A DNA stretch of 21,657 nt from Ruminococcaceae bacterium UBA3323 (GTDB taxonomy: Bacteria > Bacillota > Clostridia > Oscillospirales > Acutalibacteraceae), in contig DESD01000071.1 in NCBI GenBank assembly GCA_002361935.1, positions 33,790-55,446 of the forward strand. The letters are read 5' to 3'. Of this stretch, positions 7,825 through 15,726 are shown one piece after another. The translations under genes and the position numbers were made by a program. Below the pieces are notes generated by a model. That model was given only the letters and a program-made list of their open reading frames with translations. It was not told the DNA's origin and did no database searches. The first letter of the stretch is position 1. Every line of letters begins with the position of its first letter.

Positions 7825-7856
7825 ATAAGTGGTTGCCTATGAAGTATAAGTGGTTG
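7825..7856 (-). promoter_or_regulatory. Putative LytTR operator: two 11-bp direct repeats 21 bp apart
   Basis: ATAAGTGGTTG occurs identically at 7825-7835 and 7846-7856 (read as CAACCACTTAT on the - strand). The start-to-start distance is 21 bp, two helical turns, which places both on one face of the DNA; this is the known geometry of LytTR sites. The proximal copy ends 10 bp before the -35 of the LytTR promoter, a usual activator position. That the LytTR protein binds here is inferred. Confidence 0.65.
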
Positions 7857-7948
7857 TAACCGGTCAATGTAATATCATTTTGACATTGTAAATAATCCGT
7901 ATACGGAAAGACATAATATTTAATTAATCAAATATTTATATATTATTA

Positions 7949-7977
7949 TTGAATAAAGATTTTTCTTATGATATAAT
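7949..7977 (+). promoter_or_regulatory. Promoter of the ruvCAB-led operon
   Basis: -35 TTGAAT (7949-7954), a 17-bp spacer and a consensus extended -10 TGATATAAT (TATAAT at 7972-7977) lie 32 bp before ruvC. I see no GAAC-N4-GTTC type LexA box around it, so SOS control is not evident here. Confidence 0.75.
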
Positions 7978-8009
7978 TTATGCAAATTAAAGTGGAGTAG
8001 TATATATTA

Positions 8010-8513
8010 ATGATAATTCTTGGCATAGATCCGGGTTATGCTATTATAGGCTGGGGTGTTCTTGAGTATAAAGCAAATAAATTCCGTGTTATAGATTATG
8101 GTGCTATAACAACTGAAGCACATACGCCGTTTCCAATTAGATTGCAGACTATTTATACGGAAATGAATATGATTTTTGATAAATATCATCCTGAGGTTAT
8201 GAGCATGGAAAAGCTGTTTTATAACAACAACGCTAAAACCGTCATTGATGTTGCACAGGCAAGGGGCGTAATAACGCTTTCTGCACAGATGCATAAGGTT
8301 GATATTTTTGAATATACGCCGCTTCAGGTTAAGCAGTCCGTTACAGGCTATGGCAGAGCCGTTAAAAAGCAGGTTCAGGAAATGACAAGGCTTATTTTAA
8401 ATCTTGAAAAAATTCCGAAGCCCGATGATACGGCGGATGCTCTTGCCATGGCAATATGCCATGGGCATTCAAGCGGAAGCCTTCTTGGTGCATATGAAAA
8501 ATTTATAAGATGA
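8010..8513 (+). CDS. ruvC: Crossover junction endodeoxyribonuclease RuvC
   Basis: RuvC cuts Holliday junctions symmetrically in the last step of recombinational repair, acting with the RuvAB branch-migration motor. The 167-residue product has the normal family length. The four acidic catalytic residues are visible: Asp7 in ILGIDPG, Glu67 in SMEKLF, and Asp140 and Asp143 in KPDDTADALA. The start ATG follows GGAG (7994-7997) at a rather long 12-nt spacing. ruvA starts 16 nt after the stop, so all three ruv genes lie together, unlike Bacillus, which lacks ruvC. Confidence 0.97.
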   Translation: MIILGIDPGYAIIGWGVLEYKANKFRVIDYGAITTEAHTPFPIRLQTIYTEMNMIFDKYHPEVMSMEKLFYNNNAKTVIDVAQARGVITLSAQMHKVDIFEYTPLQVKQSVTGYGRAVKKQVQEMTRLILNLEKIPKPDDTADALAMAICHGHSSGSLLGAYEKFIR

Positions 8514-8529
8514 TTATTGGAGTAATTGT

Positions 8530-9135
8530 ATGATTTATAATGTTAAAGGTATATTAACTTATATTGATGCCCAGTTCGTTGTTGTGGAATGCGGCGGAGT
8601 CGGATTTAAGTGCTTTACAACACTGAATACATCAAAGTCCGTTGGGAAAATCGGCAGCGAGGTTAATCTTTATACCCACCTTTCCGTAAGGGAGGATGCA
8701 ATGGACTTGTTCGGCTTTTCAACTGTTAGCGAGCTTGATGCTTTCAAAATGCTGATAACCGTTTCGGGTGTCGGTCCAAAAGCGGCAGTTTCCGTTTTGT
8801 CCGAGCTTACACCCGACAGGCTTGCGCTTGCAATTGCTTCGGGTGACACAAAATCTATTGTTAAGGCAAATGGTATCGGCAAGAAAACTGCCGAGCGTAT
8901 TGTTCTTGAGTTAAAGGACAAAATGGCCAATGTTGCTTCGGGAGAGCTTTCTTCTGCTGTTGCTTCGGCAGGCTCTATTGTGGAGGAAAGTGCTTCGGCA
9001 GAGGCTGTAGCCGCCCTGGTAGCCCTTGGCTTCAGTCAGAGTGATGCAGCCGTTGCAGTCGGTCAGATGGATAAATCTCTTTCGGCTGATGAAATGATAA
9101 GGCTTGGATTAAGGCAGCTTTCAAGCAATCTTTAA
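8530..9135 (+). CDS. ruvA: Holliday junction branch migration protein RuvA
   Basis: RuvA forms tetramers that hold the four-way junction open and load RuvB rings on two arms. The 201-residue protein has the N-terminal OB-fold (MIYNVKGILTYIDAQFVVVE... through HLSVREDAMDLFGF), two helix-hairpin-helix DNA-binding motifs (LITVSGVGPKAAVSVLS and IVKANGIGKKTAERIVLELK) and a C-terminal domain III (about 150-201) after a Ser/Ala/Glu-rich linker, which contacts RuvB. The start has TTGGAG upstream. It lies between ruvC (16-nt gap) and ruvB (19-nt gap). Confidence 0.97.
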   Translation: MIYNVKGILTYIDAQFVVVECGGVGFKCFTTLNTSKSVGKIGSEVNLYTHLSVREDAMDLFGFSTVSELDAFKMLITVSGVGPKAAVSVLSELTPDRLALAIASGDTKSIVKANGIGKKTAERIVLELKDKMANVASGELSSAVASAGSIVEESASAEAVAALVALGFSQSDAAVAVGQMDKSLSADEMIRLGLRQLSSNL

Positions 9136-9154
9136 TTGATTTTTAGGAGTAACT

Positions 9155-10183
9155 ATGAACGAATTGGATTTTGAAAACAGAATCGTTTCAACTGAGTTTT
9201 CCAAGGCGGATACCGATATTGAAAACAGCCTCAGACCAAAGGAATTAACGGATTATATCGGGCAGGAAAAGGCAAAGGAAAACCTTTCTGTTTATATTCA
9301 GGCAGCCCGCGGAAGAGGAGAAGCACTCGATCATGTTTTGCTGTATGGTCCTCCGGGGCTTGGCAAAACAACGCTTGCAGGTATTATTGCAAATGAAATG
9401 GGCGTTAATATCAGAATAACAAGCGGTCCTGCTATTGAAAAACAGGGCGATTTGGCTGCACTTTTAACAAATCTTCAGGAGGGCGATGTTCTTTTCATTG
9501 ATGAAATTCACCGCCTGAACCGAAGCGTTGAAGAGGTTTTATATCCTGCAATGGAGGACAGGGCACTTGATATAATTATAGGCAAGGGTCCGTCTGCAAG
9601 ATCCATACGGCTTGATTTGCCTAATTTTACGCTTGTAGGTGCAACAACCCGGGCTGGTCAGCTTTCTGCGCCTCTGCGTGACAGATTCGGCGTTATTTTA
9701 AGGCTGGAGTTATATACCAACGATGAGCTTGCATCTATTGTTAAAAGAAGTGCGGGGATTCTTGGAATTAATATTGATGAAAAGGGGGCTTATCAGATTG
9801 CCTCCCGATCAAGGGGAACTCCCCGTATTGCAAACAGGCTCCTTAAAAGAAGCCGTGACTTTGCCGAAGTAAAATATGACGGTATTATAACGGAGGAAGC
9901 CTCGTCAGATGCCTTAAACAGAATGGAAATTGATGCACTTGGGCTTGATTCTATAGATCGTCGTTTGCTTACAACAATGATAAGAAACTATAACGGCGGC
10001 CCCGTAGGACTGGAAACCATCGCTGCAGCAATCGGCGAAGAAGCGGTAACCATCGAGGATGTTTATGAACCTTATCTTATGCAGATAGGATTTTTAAGCA
10101 GAACTCCGAGGGGAAGATGTGTAACACCTGCAGGCTATAAGCATCTTGGTATAGAGCAGGATGGCCAGCAGTCTCTTTTATAA
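9155..10183 (+). CDS. ruvB: Holliday junction branch migration helicase RuvB
   Basis: RuvB is the hexameric AAA+ motor that pumps DNA through the RuvA-bound junction. The 342-residue product has the family length and order: an N-terminal LRPKELTDYIGQEKAKENL, Walker A GPPGLGKT (65-72), Walker B VLFIDE (112-117), the sensor line LVGATTRAGQLSAPLRDRFG and a C-terminal winged-helix domain that binds DNA (GGPVGLETIAAAIGEE to FLSRTPRGR). The ATG at 9155 follows TAGGAG. Confidence 0.98.
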   Translation: MNELDFENRIVSTEFSKADTDIENSLRPKELTDYIGQEKAKENLSVYIQAARGRGEALDHVLLYGPPGLGKTTLAGIIANEMGVNIRITSGPAIEKQGDLAALLTNLQEGDVLFIDEIHRLNRSVEEVLYPAMEDRALDIIIGKGPSARSIRLDLPNFTLVGATTRAGQLSAPLRDRFGVILRLELYTNDELASIVKRSAGILGINIDEKGAYQIASRSRGTPRIANRLLKRSRDFAEVKYDGIITEEASSDALNRMEIDALGLDSIDRRLLTTMIRNYNGGPVGLETIAAAIGEEAVTIEDVYEPYLMQIGFLSRTPRGRCVTPAGYKHLGIEQDGQQSLL

Positions 10184-10191
10184 ATTTGCTT

Positions 10192-10197
10192 GGAGGG
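10192..10197 (+). promoter_or_regulatory. Ribosome binding site that fixes the glmM start
   Basis: GGAGGG lies 7 nt before the GTG at 10205. An upstream in-frame TTG at 10190 overlaps this site and has no ribosome site of its own, so the longer reading is wrong. Confidence 0.85.
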
Positions 10198-10204
10198 TTT
10201 ATCT

Positions 10205-11560
10205 GTGGGAAGATTATTCGGAACAGATGGTGTAAGAGGAATTGCAAATCAGGATTTAACCAATGAACTTGCCATGAAAATAGGAATGGCTGCGGCGGAA
10301 ATCCTTATTAAACATAAAGATAAAAGCAATAAGCCTAAGGTTATGATCGGCAAGGATACAAGAGCCTCGGGCGATATGCTGGAAGCTGCATTAACGGCAG
10401 GCTTCTGTGCGGTTGGCGTGGATGTTATTTCTGTCGGTGTCGTGCCAACCCCTGCGATTGCTTATCTTGTCGGAAAATATAATTGCGATGCAGGCGTTAT
10501 GATTTCTGCATCTCATAATCCCTGCGAATACAACGGAATTAAAATTTTTCAGGGAAACGGTTATAAGCTTCCGGATGAAACGGAAGAAGAAATTGAAGCT
10601 ATTATCCTGGATCATTCAGAAGAAGTTGAACTTAAAACCGGCGGCGGAGTAGGAAACAGAATTTATTGCAAAACCGCTGTTGAGGATTATATTCAGCATG
10701 TTGTTTCTGTTTCAGATACCCGATTTGACGGAATGAATATTGCTATAGATACTGCAAACGGTTCGGCCTCCGTTTGTGCAAAGGAAATTTTTACCCGTCT
10801 CGGTGCAAAGTGTCATATGCTTTCGGATACACCCGATGGTGTGAATATAAACAGAAACTGCGGCTCAACGCATCCGGAGGAGCTTATGGAGTTTGTTAAG
10901 GCAAACAGGCTTGATCTCGGTCTTGCGTTTGATGGTGATGCAGACAGAATGCTTGCTGTTGATGAAAACGGCAGCCTTATTGACGGTGACAAAATTATTG
11001 CCATCTGCTCTATGCAGATGAAGCAGGAGGGCAGGCTCAATAAGGATACTGCCGTTGTTACCGTAATGAGCAATATGGGCTTCTTTAAATTCTGCGAGGA
11101 AAACGGCATTCACTGTGCCAAAACTGCTGTGGGCGACAGATATGTTCTTGAGCGTATGCTGAAAAAAGGATATAATATCGGCGGCGAGCAGAGCGGTCAT
11201 GTTATCTTCCTTGATTATGCAACAACAGGGGATGGCGAGCTTTCCGGTGTTAAGCTGATTGAAACGATTGTTAAAAGCGGAACAACGCTTGGTAATCTTG
11301 CAAAGGTAATGGCTGTTTATCCGCAGGTGCTGATTAATGTAGAGGTAACACCGAAGGGAAAGCAGAAATATAACAATGATGAATATATTATTTCGGCTGT
11401 ACAGGAGGCTGAAATGGAGCTTCAGGGCGACGGCAGGGTTCTTGTTCGTGTATCGGGCACCGAACCGCTTGTTCGTGTAATGCTTGAGGGTAAAGATCTT
11501 GAAAAAATAACAAAGCTCGGTAACTATATTGCCGATGTGGTTCGGGAAAGACTTAGCTGA
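10205..11560 (+). CDS. glmM: Phosphoglucosamine mutase GlmM
   Basis: GlmM converts glucosamine-6-phosphate to glucosamine-1-phosphate, a cytosolic step toward UDP-GlcNAc and peptidoglycan. With the GTG start the protein is 451 residues and begins in the family manner, GRLFGTDGVRG. The order of motifs is complete: phosphoserine loop ISASHNP (Ser103 catalytic), the metal loop DGDADR, the sugar-binding GGEQSGH and the phosphate-binding RVSGTEPLVRV. The gene follows ruvB by 21 nt, and its TGA overlaps the ATG of the next gene by one base, so it is coupled to the methyltransferase gene. Neighbours on both sides are housekeeping genes. Confidence 0.97.
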   Translation: MGRLFGTDGVRGIANQDLTNELAMKIGMAAAEILIKHKDKSNKPKVMIGKDTRASGDMLEAALTAGFCAVGVDVISVGVVPTPAIAYLVGKYNCDAGVMISASHNPCEYNGIKIFQGNGYKLPDETEEEIEAIILDHSEEVELKTGGGVGNRIYCKTAVEDYIQHVVSVSDTRFDGMNIAIDTANGSASVCAKEIFTRLGAKCHMLSDTPDGVNINRNCGSTHPEELMEFVKANRLDLGLAFDGDADRMLAVDENGSLIDGDKIIAICSMQMKQEGRLNKDTAVVTVMSNMGFFKFCEENGIHCAKTAVGDRYVLERMLKKGYNIGGEQSGHVIFLDYATTGDGELSGVKLIETIVKSGTTLGNLAKVMAVYPQVLINVEVTPKGKQKYNNDEYIISAVQEAEMELQGDGRVLVRVSGTEPLVRVMLEGKDLEKITKLGNYIADVVRERLS

Positions 11561-12429
11561 TGAGATATACAAAAGAATGGAAAGATTATGAGCTTATTGA
11601 CTGCTCAGACGGGGAAAAGCTTGAACGCTGGGGAAATCAGGTTTTGATAAGACCGGATCCTCAGGTTATCTGGAAAAGTGCAAAAAAGGATATCCTGTGG
11701 CATAAGGCAGATGCAAGATACGAGCGTGCAAAAACAGGCGGCGGTCAATGGAATGTCTATAAGAAAATACCTGCTTTCTGGCAGATTCAATATAAGGATT
11801 TAATCTTTAATATCAAAACAATGGGCTTTAAGCATACCGGTCTTTTCCCGGAGCAGGCTGTTAATTGGGATTTAACCCGTGAGATTATAAAAAGCAGCGG
11901 ACGAAATGACGTTAAGGTGCTGAATCTTTTTGCCTATACCGGCGGTGCAACGGTTGCCTGTCTTAAAGAGGGCGCCTCCGTTGTTCACGTTGATGCGTCC
12001 AAGGGAATGACACTTTGGGCAAAGGAAAACGTTGAAGCTTCCGGTCTTTCAGACAAACCCTGCAGATGGATTGTGGATGACTGTATAAAATTTGTTCAGC
12101 GTGAAATCAGAAGGGGCAATAAATACGATATTATTATTCTTGATCCTCCGTCTTACGGCAGAGGACCAAAGGGCGAAATATGGCATTTGGAGGACAGTCT
12201 TTATGATTTTGTCGGTCTTGTGAAGCAGGTGCTTTCCGATCATCCTCTTATGGTGCTTTTAAACTCGTATACAACAGGGCTTTCGGCTTCTGTTATGAAA
12301 TATATTCTTGATGATATTATAGTTAAAGAAAAGGGCGGCAGTGTTGATGCCGATGAAATAGGGCTTCCTGTTTCATCAAACGGGGAAGTGCTTCCCTGCG
12401 GTGCATCGGCAATCTGGATGAAAAAATGA
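11560..12429 (+). CDS. Class I SAM-dependent methyltransferase (COG1092, RlmI/RlmK-like)
   Basis: The 289-residue protein has a Rossmann-fold methyltransferase domain. The SAM-binding motif I is LNLFAYTGGATVA (121-133), the acidic residue after strand 2 is in VVHVDASKGM, and the catalytic-region motif DPPSYGRGPKGEIWHLE (195-211) is characteristic of the COG1092 group, which includes the 23S rRNA methylases RlmI and RlmK. It lacks the N-terminal PUA domain of RlmI; its first 90 residues are instead a short lead (LIRPDPQVIW, FPEQAVNWD). The target nucleotide is therefore uncertain, with rRNA the likeliest substrate. It overlaps glmM by 1 nt and ecfA1 by 4 nt. Confidence 0.88.
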   Translation: MRYTKEWKDYELIDCSDGEKLERWGNQVLIRPDPQVIWKSAKKDILWHKADARYERAKTGGGQWNVYKKIPAFWQIQYKDLIFNIKTMGFKHTGLFPEQAVNWDLTREIIKSSGRNDVKVLNLFAYTGGATVACLKEGASVVHVDASKGMTLWAKENVEASGLSDKPCRWIVDDCIKFVQREIRRGNKYDIIILDPPSYGRGPKGEIWHLEDSLYDFVGLVKQVLSDHPLMVLLNSYTTGLSASVMKYILDDIIVKEKGGSVDADEIGLPVSSNGEVLPCGASAIWMKK

Positions 12430-13292
12430 AATTAATCGAATTTGATAATGTCAGCTTTTCCTATTTTTTGGATGAGGATTCGGAAGAAACCCTATCCAAT
12501 AATGAGGATAAGGAAATTCATGTTGTAAAAAATCTGAATCTGGAAATAGAAAAGGGCAGCTTTGTTGCCGTTCTCGGTCATAACGGCTCGGGTAAATCAA
12601 CGATTGCAAAGCTTATAAACGGAATTCTTGTTCCAAACAGCGGAACGGTTTCCGTTAACGGCATAACAACCGAAAATGAAAACGATGTTTTTGAAATCCG
12701 TAAAAATGTAGGTATGGTTTTTCAAAATCCCGATAATCAGATTGTTGCTTCCATTGTTGAGGAGGATGTTGCTTTCGGTGTTGAAAATCTTGGCATACCG
12801 TCTGCTGAAATCAGGGCAAGAGTGGATGAAGCTCTTAAAACGGTCGGGATGTATGAATTCCGTGAAAAAGCACCTCATAAGCTTTCCGGCGGTCAGAAGC
12901 AGCGTGTTGCCGTTGCCGGAATTATTGCAATGAAGCCGCAGTGCATTGTGCTTGATGAACCAACGGCTATGCTTGATCCAAGCGGCAGGAAAGAGGTTAT
13001 TGAAACCGTTAAAAAGCTTAATAAGGAAGAAAATATAACGATTGTTCTGATAACTCATTACATGGATGAGGCGGTAGAGGCGGACAGAGTAATCGTGATA
13101 GATAACGGCGAAATCAAAATGGATGATACTCCTGAAAATGTTTTTGCAAGAGTTGATGAGGTGAAAGCACTTGGCCTTGATGTTCCCCAGTCCACGGAGC
13201 TAATTTACAGATTGGGACTGAAAACCGAGAAAACGGTTTTGAATGCCGATGCCTGTGCTGAAATTATTAAACGCTCTTTGGAGGATGAATAA
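12426..13292 (+). CDS. ecfA1: ECF transporter ATPase EcfA1
   Basis: One of two ATPases of the shared energy-coupling module that drives uptake of vitamins or metals by interchangeable S-proteins. The 288-residue product has Walker A GHNGSGKST (51-59), Q-loop NPDNQIVASIVEEDVAFG, signature LSGGQ (153-157), Walker B IVLDEP (174-179) and a switch His in LITHYMDEA. The line NPDNQ...VEEDVAFG is typical of EcfA1. An acidic insert (DEDSEETLSNNEDKE, 16-30) precedes VVKNLNLEI. Its ATG overlaps the stop of the methyltransferase gene (ATGA). No S-component gene lies in the window. Confidence 0.95.
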   Translation: MKLIEFDNVSFSYFLDEDSEETLSNNEDKEIHVVKNLNLEIEKGSFVAVLGHNGSGKSTIAKLINGILVPNSGTVSVNGITTENENDVFEIRKNVGMVFQNPDNQIVASIVEEDVAFGVENLGIPSAEIRARVDEALKTVGMYEFREKAPHKLSGGQKQRVAVAGIIAMKPQCIVLDEPTAMLDPSGRKEVIETVKKLNKEENITIVLITHYMDEAVEADRVIVIDNGEIKMDDTPENVFARVDEVKALGLDVPQSTELIYRLGLKTEKTVLNADACAEIIKRSLEDE

Positions 13293-13294
13293 TA

Positions 13295-14173
13295 GTGGCA
13301 GTTTTAGTTTGTGAAAATTTAAAATATCTTTACAGCGTCGGAACGCCTTTTGAAACTGCTGCCATTGAAAATGTTGATTTTACGGTTGAAAAGGGCGATT
13401 TAATCGGTGTAATCGGACATACAGGCAGCGGTAAATCAACGCTGATTCAGCACTGTAACGGGCTTTTGGAGCCGCACAGCGGTTCGGTTTATCTTAACGG
13501 CAATGACATATGGTCTAAGGAAAACAAAAAAAATATAAGAAATGTCCGCTTTTCTGTCGGTCTTTGCTTTCAGTATCCGGAATACCAGATATTTGAAGAA
13601 ACTATTTTTAAGGAAATTGCTTTCGGTCCTAAGCAAATGGGCTTAAGCAGTGATGAAATTAAAAAACGTGTATACAGAAGCATGGATTTTGTAGGCATAA
13701 GCCGTGCCCTTGAGGATAAATCCCCGTTTGATTTATCAGGCGGTCAGAAACGGCGTGTTGCCATTGCTTCTATCCTTGCAATGCAGCCGCAGGTTCTTAT
13801 TTTGGATGAGCCCTGTGCCGGTCTTGATCCTGTCGGCAGAAAGGTTATTCTTGATCTTGTACGGAAATACCAAAGGAAAATGGGAAATACCGTTATTTTG
13901 GTTTCCCATTCCATGGAGGATGTTGCAATGCTCTGCAGCAAGGTGCTTGTTATGAATAAGGGCAGGGTAGCTATGTGCGGTTCTGTTCCCGAGGTTTATT
14001 CCCATGGTGAGGAGCTTAAGAAAATGGGGCTTAATGTTCCCCAGATTACAGATGTATTTTTAAAACTCAAAGCAAGCGGAATTGATTGCCGAACGGATAT
14101 TTTTACCATTGAGGATGGTGTTAAAGAGATAAACAGGCTCTTTTCAGTTAAGAAAGGAGTTGAATCCGTATGA
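13295..14173 (+). CDS. ecfA2: ECF transporter ATPase EcfA2
   Basis: The second ATPase of the ECF module, pairing with EcfA1 on the transmembrane EcfT. The 292-residue product has Walker A GHTGSGKST (41-49), Q-loop QYPEYQIFEETIFKEIAFGPKQMG (typical of EcfA2), signature LSGGQ (147-151), Walker B VLILDE (167-172) and switch His in LVSHSMEDV. Just after Walker B the common DEPTAGLDP reads DEPCAGLDP. The start is a GTG at 13295, two bases after the ecfA1 stop, and the product begins with the normal family N-terminus. The 3' end overlaps ecfT by 4 nt. Confidence 0.95.
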   Translation: MAVLVCENLKYLYSVGTPFETAAIENVDFTVEKGDLIGVIGHTGSGKSTLIQHCNGLLEPHSGSVYLNGNDIWSKENKKNIRNVRFSVGLCFQYPEYQIFEETIFKEIAFGPKQMGLSSDEIKKRVYRSMDFVGISRALEDKSPFDLSGGQKRRVAIASILAMQPQVLILDEPCAGLDPVGRKVILDLVRKYQRKMGNTVILVSHSMEDVAMLCSKVLVMNKGRVAMCGSVPEVYSHGEELKKMGLNVPQITDVFLKLKASGIDCRTDIFTIEDGVKEINRLFSVKKGVESV

Positions 14174-14979
14174 GTGAAATAACAATCGGTCAATATTTCC
14201 CGGGAAAATCCGTTGTGCATAAAATGGATGCAAGAATGAAAATCATTTTAGTGATTTTGTTTATTGTTGCGCTGTTTTTAAGTGAGAATTTTATTTCTCT
14301 TGCCTTGGTTGTTGCTGTTTTGGCAGCAATTATTCTTGCAAGCAGAATTCCTTTTAAAACAATAAGAAAAAGTCTGAAACCGCTTTGGATGATTATTGCC
14401 TTAACAGCCGTAATTAATCTTTTTTACGGCTCGGGCGATCCTCTTGTGGAATTCGGAATTTTCAAAATAACGCTTGATGGCATTTTTAAAGCAATTTTTA
14501 TGTCTTTCAGGATTTCTCTTCTTGTTGTGGCAGGCTCAATGCTGACCTATACAACCTCTCCTACAGAACTTACCGATGCCATTGAAAGGCTTTGTAAGCC
14601 GCTTAAATATATTAAGATAGATGTTCACACCATAGCGATGATTATGACAATTGCATTAAGATTTATTCCTACACTTGTTGAAGAAATAGATAAAATAACG
14701 GCTGCTCAGAAATCAAGAGGCGCCGATATGGAAAGCGGCAATGTTGTCAAACGAATAAAGGCGCTTGTTCCCGTAATTATTCCGCTGTTTATTTCTTCCT
14801 TCAGAAGAGCAAAAGAGCTGGCAGATGCTATGGAATGCCGTTGCTATCGGGGCGGAGAGGGCAGAACGAAGATGAAGGTTACAAAGCTTCACACAAGAGA
14901 TTATGTTGCGTTTGTTCTTTTTGCGGTATTCATTGCGCTTGTCTGCTGCTTGAATATGCTTATGGTGGCTGTTGTATGA
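14170..14979 (+). CDS. ecfT: ECF transporter transmembrane component EcfT
   Basis: EcfT is the membrane scaffold that links the two ATPases to the substrate-binding S-protein. The 269-residue protein opens with the family line GQYFPGKSVVHKMDARMKIILVILFIVALF, has about five to six membrane segments, and carries two coupling-helix motifs, AQKSRGADME and AMECRCYRGG (usually AMEARxYRG), which contact the ATPases. It overlaps ecfA2 and truA by 4 nt each (ATGA type). The order ecfA1-ecfA2-ecfT-truA is the standard Firmicutes order. Confidence 0.95.
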   Translation: MSEITIGQYFPGKSVVHKMDARMKIILVILFIVALFLSENFISLALVVAVLAAIILASRIPFKTIRKSLKPLWMIIALTAVINLFYGSGDPLVEFGIFKITLDGIFKAIFMSFRISLLVVAGSMLTYTTSPTELTDAIERLCKPLKYIKIDVHTIAMIMTIALRFIPTLVEEIDKITAAQKSRGADMESGNVVKRIKALVPVIIPLFISSFRRAKELADAMECRCYRGGEGRTKMKVTKLHTRDYVAFVLFAVFIALVCCLNMLMVAVV

Positions 14980-15710
14980 GAAATTTTTTAGTGGAAATCA
15001 GCTATGACGGTTCGGCCTATCATGGCTGGCAGGTGCAGAAAAATGCTTTAACCGTACAGGAGGTTTTTCAGAACGCCGTAGAAAAGGTGTTCTGCTCCCG
15101 TTATGATGTTAAAGGCTGCAGCAGAACAGACAGCGGTGTTCACGCAAATTCATATTTTGTAAGCTTTAAAACGGATAAAAGTATACCGGCCGATAATGTT
15201 GTTATGGCATTGAATACATATCTTCCGAAAGATATTGCCGTTTTGTCCTGCAAAGAAGTACCGATGGATTTTCACGCACGGTACAGCGTTGCATCAAAGG
15301 AATATGTTTATAAGCTTTATAACGGAAAAATAAGGAATCCGTTTTATAATAATTATGCATATCATTATAGATATCCTATAAATGCGGATTACCTTAACGA
15401 GCAGGCAAAGGCTTTTATCGGAACACATGATTTCAGCGGTTTCTGCTCTGCACATTCGGATGTTGAGGACACAGTACGAACTGTAAAAAGCTTTGACGTT
15501 TCCCGCAATGGGGATATGGTTTGTTTTGCTGTTGAAGCAGACGGCTTTCTTTATAATATGGTGCGTATTATGGTAGGTACATTAATTTTTATAAATGAGG
15601 GAAAAATAAAAGCCGGTGAATTAAAAGATATCATTGAGAGCAAGGACCGTAAAAGAGCGGGAAAAACCGCTCCGCCGCAGGGACTTTATCTCAATAAAGT
15701 TAATTATTAA
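14976..15710 (+). CDS. truA: tRNA pseudouridine(38-40) synthase TruA
   Basis: TruA makes pseudouridine at positions 38-40 of the tRNA anticodon arm. The 244-residue product starts at the ATG overlapping the ecfT stop and begins MRNFLVEISYDGSAYHGWQVQ, the normal family N-terminus; the open frame runs further upstream but that is antisense-free overlap with ecfT and not coding for TruA. The catalytic Asp52 lies in CSRTDSGVHA, a variant of the common GRTDAGVHA. Later conserved lines are MDFHARYSVASKEYVYKLYN, HDFSGFCSA and FLYNMVRIMVGTLI. It completes the ecf-truA module; ribosomal protein genes rplM and rpsI, often next, are absent here. Confidence 0.96.
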   Translation: MRNFLVEISYDGSAYHGWQVQKNALTVQEVFQNAVEKVFCSRYDVKGCSRTDSGVHANSYFVSFKTDKSIPADNVVMALNTYLPKDIAVLSCKEVPMDFHARYSVASKEYVYKLYNGKIRNPFYNNYAYHYRYPINADYLNEQAKAFIGTHDFSGFCSAHSDVEDTVRTVKSFDVSRNGDMVCFAVEADGFLYNMVRIMVGTLIFINEGKIKAGELKDIIESKDRKRAGKTAPPQGLYLNKVNY

Positions 15711-15726
15711 AAGGACTTGAAAACTT

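Noticed and set aside
7880..7917. TTGACA at 7880-7885 as a second ruv promoter
   Set aside because: No -10 lies at 16-18 bp; the nearest CATAAT is 26 bp away.
10190..10204. TTG start giving a 5-residue longer GlmM
   Set aside because: The TTG overlaps the GGAGGG ribosome site that serves the GTG at 10205.
10865..11572. 235-residue open frame on the - strand
   Set aside because: It lies wholly opposite glmM, which has every family motif; composition is shadow-like and there is no ribosome site.
14835..14975. N-terminal extension of TruA
   Set aside because: The frame overlaps ecfT and has no family similarity; the ATG at 14976, overlapping the ecfT stop, gives the normal TruA start.
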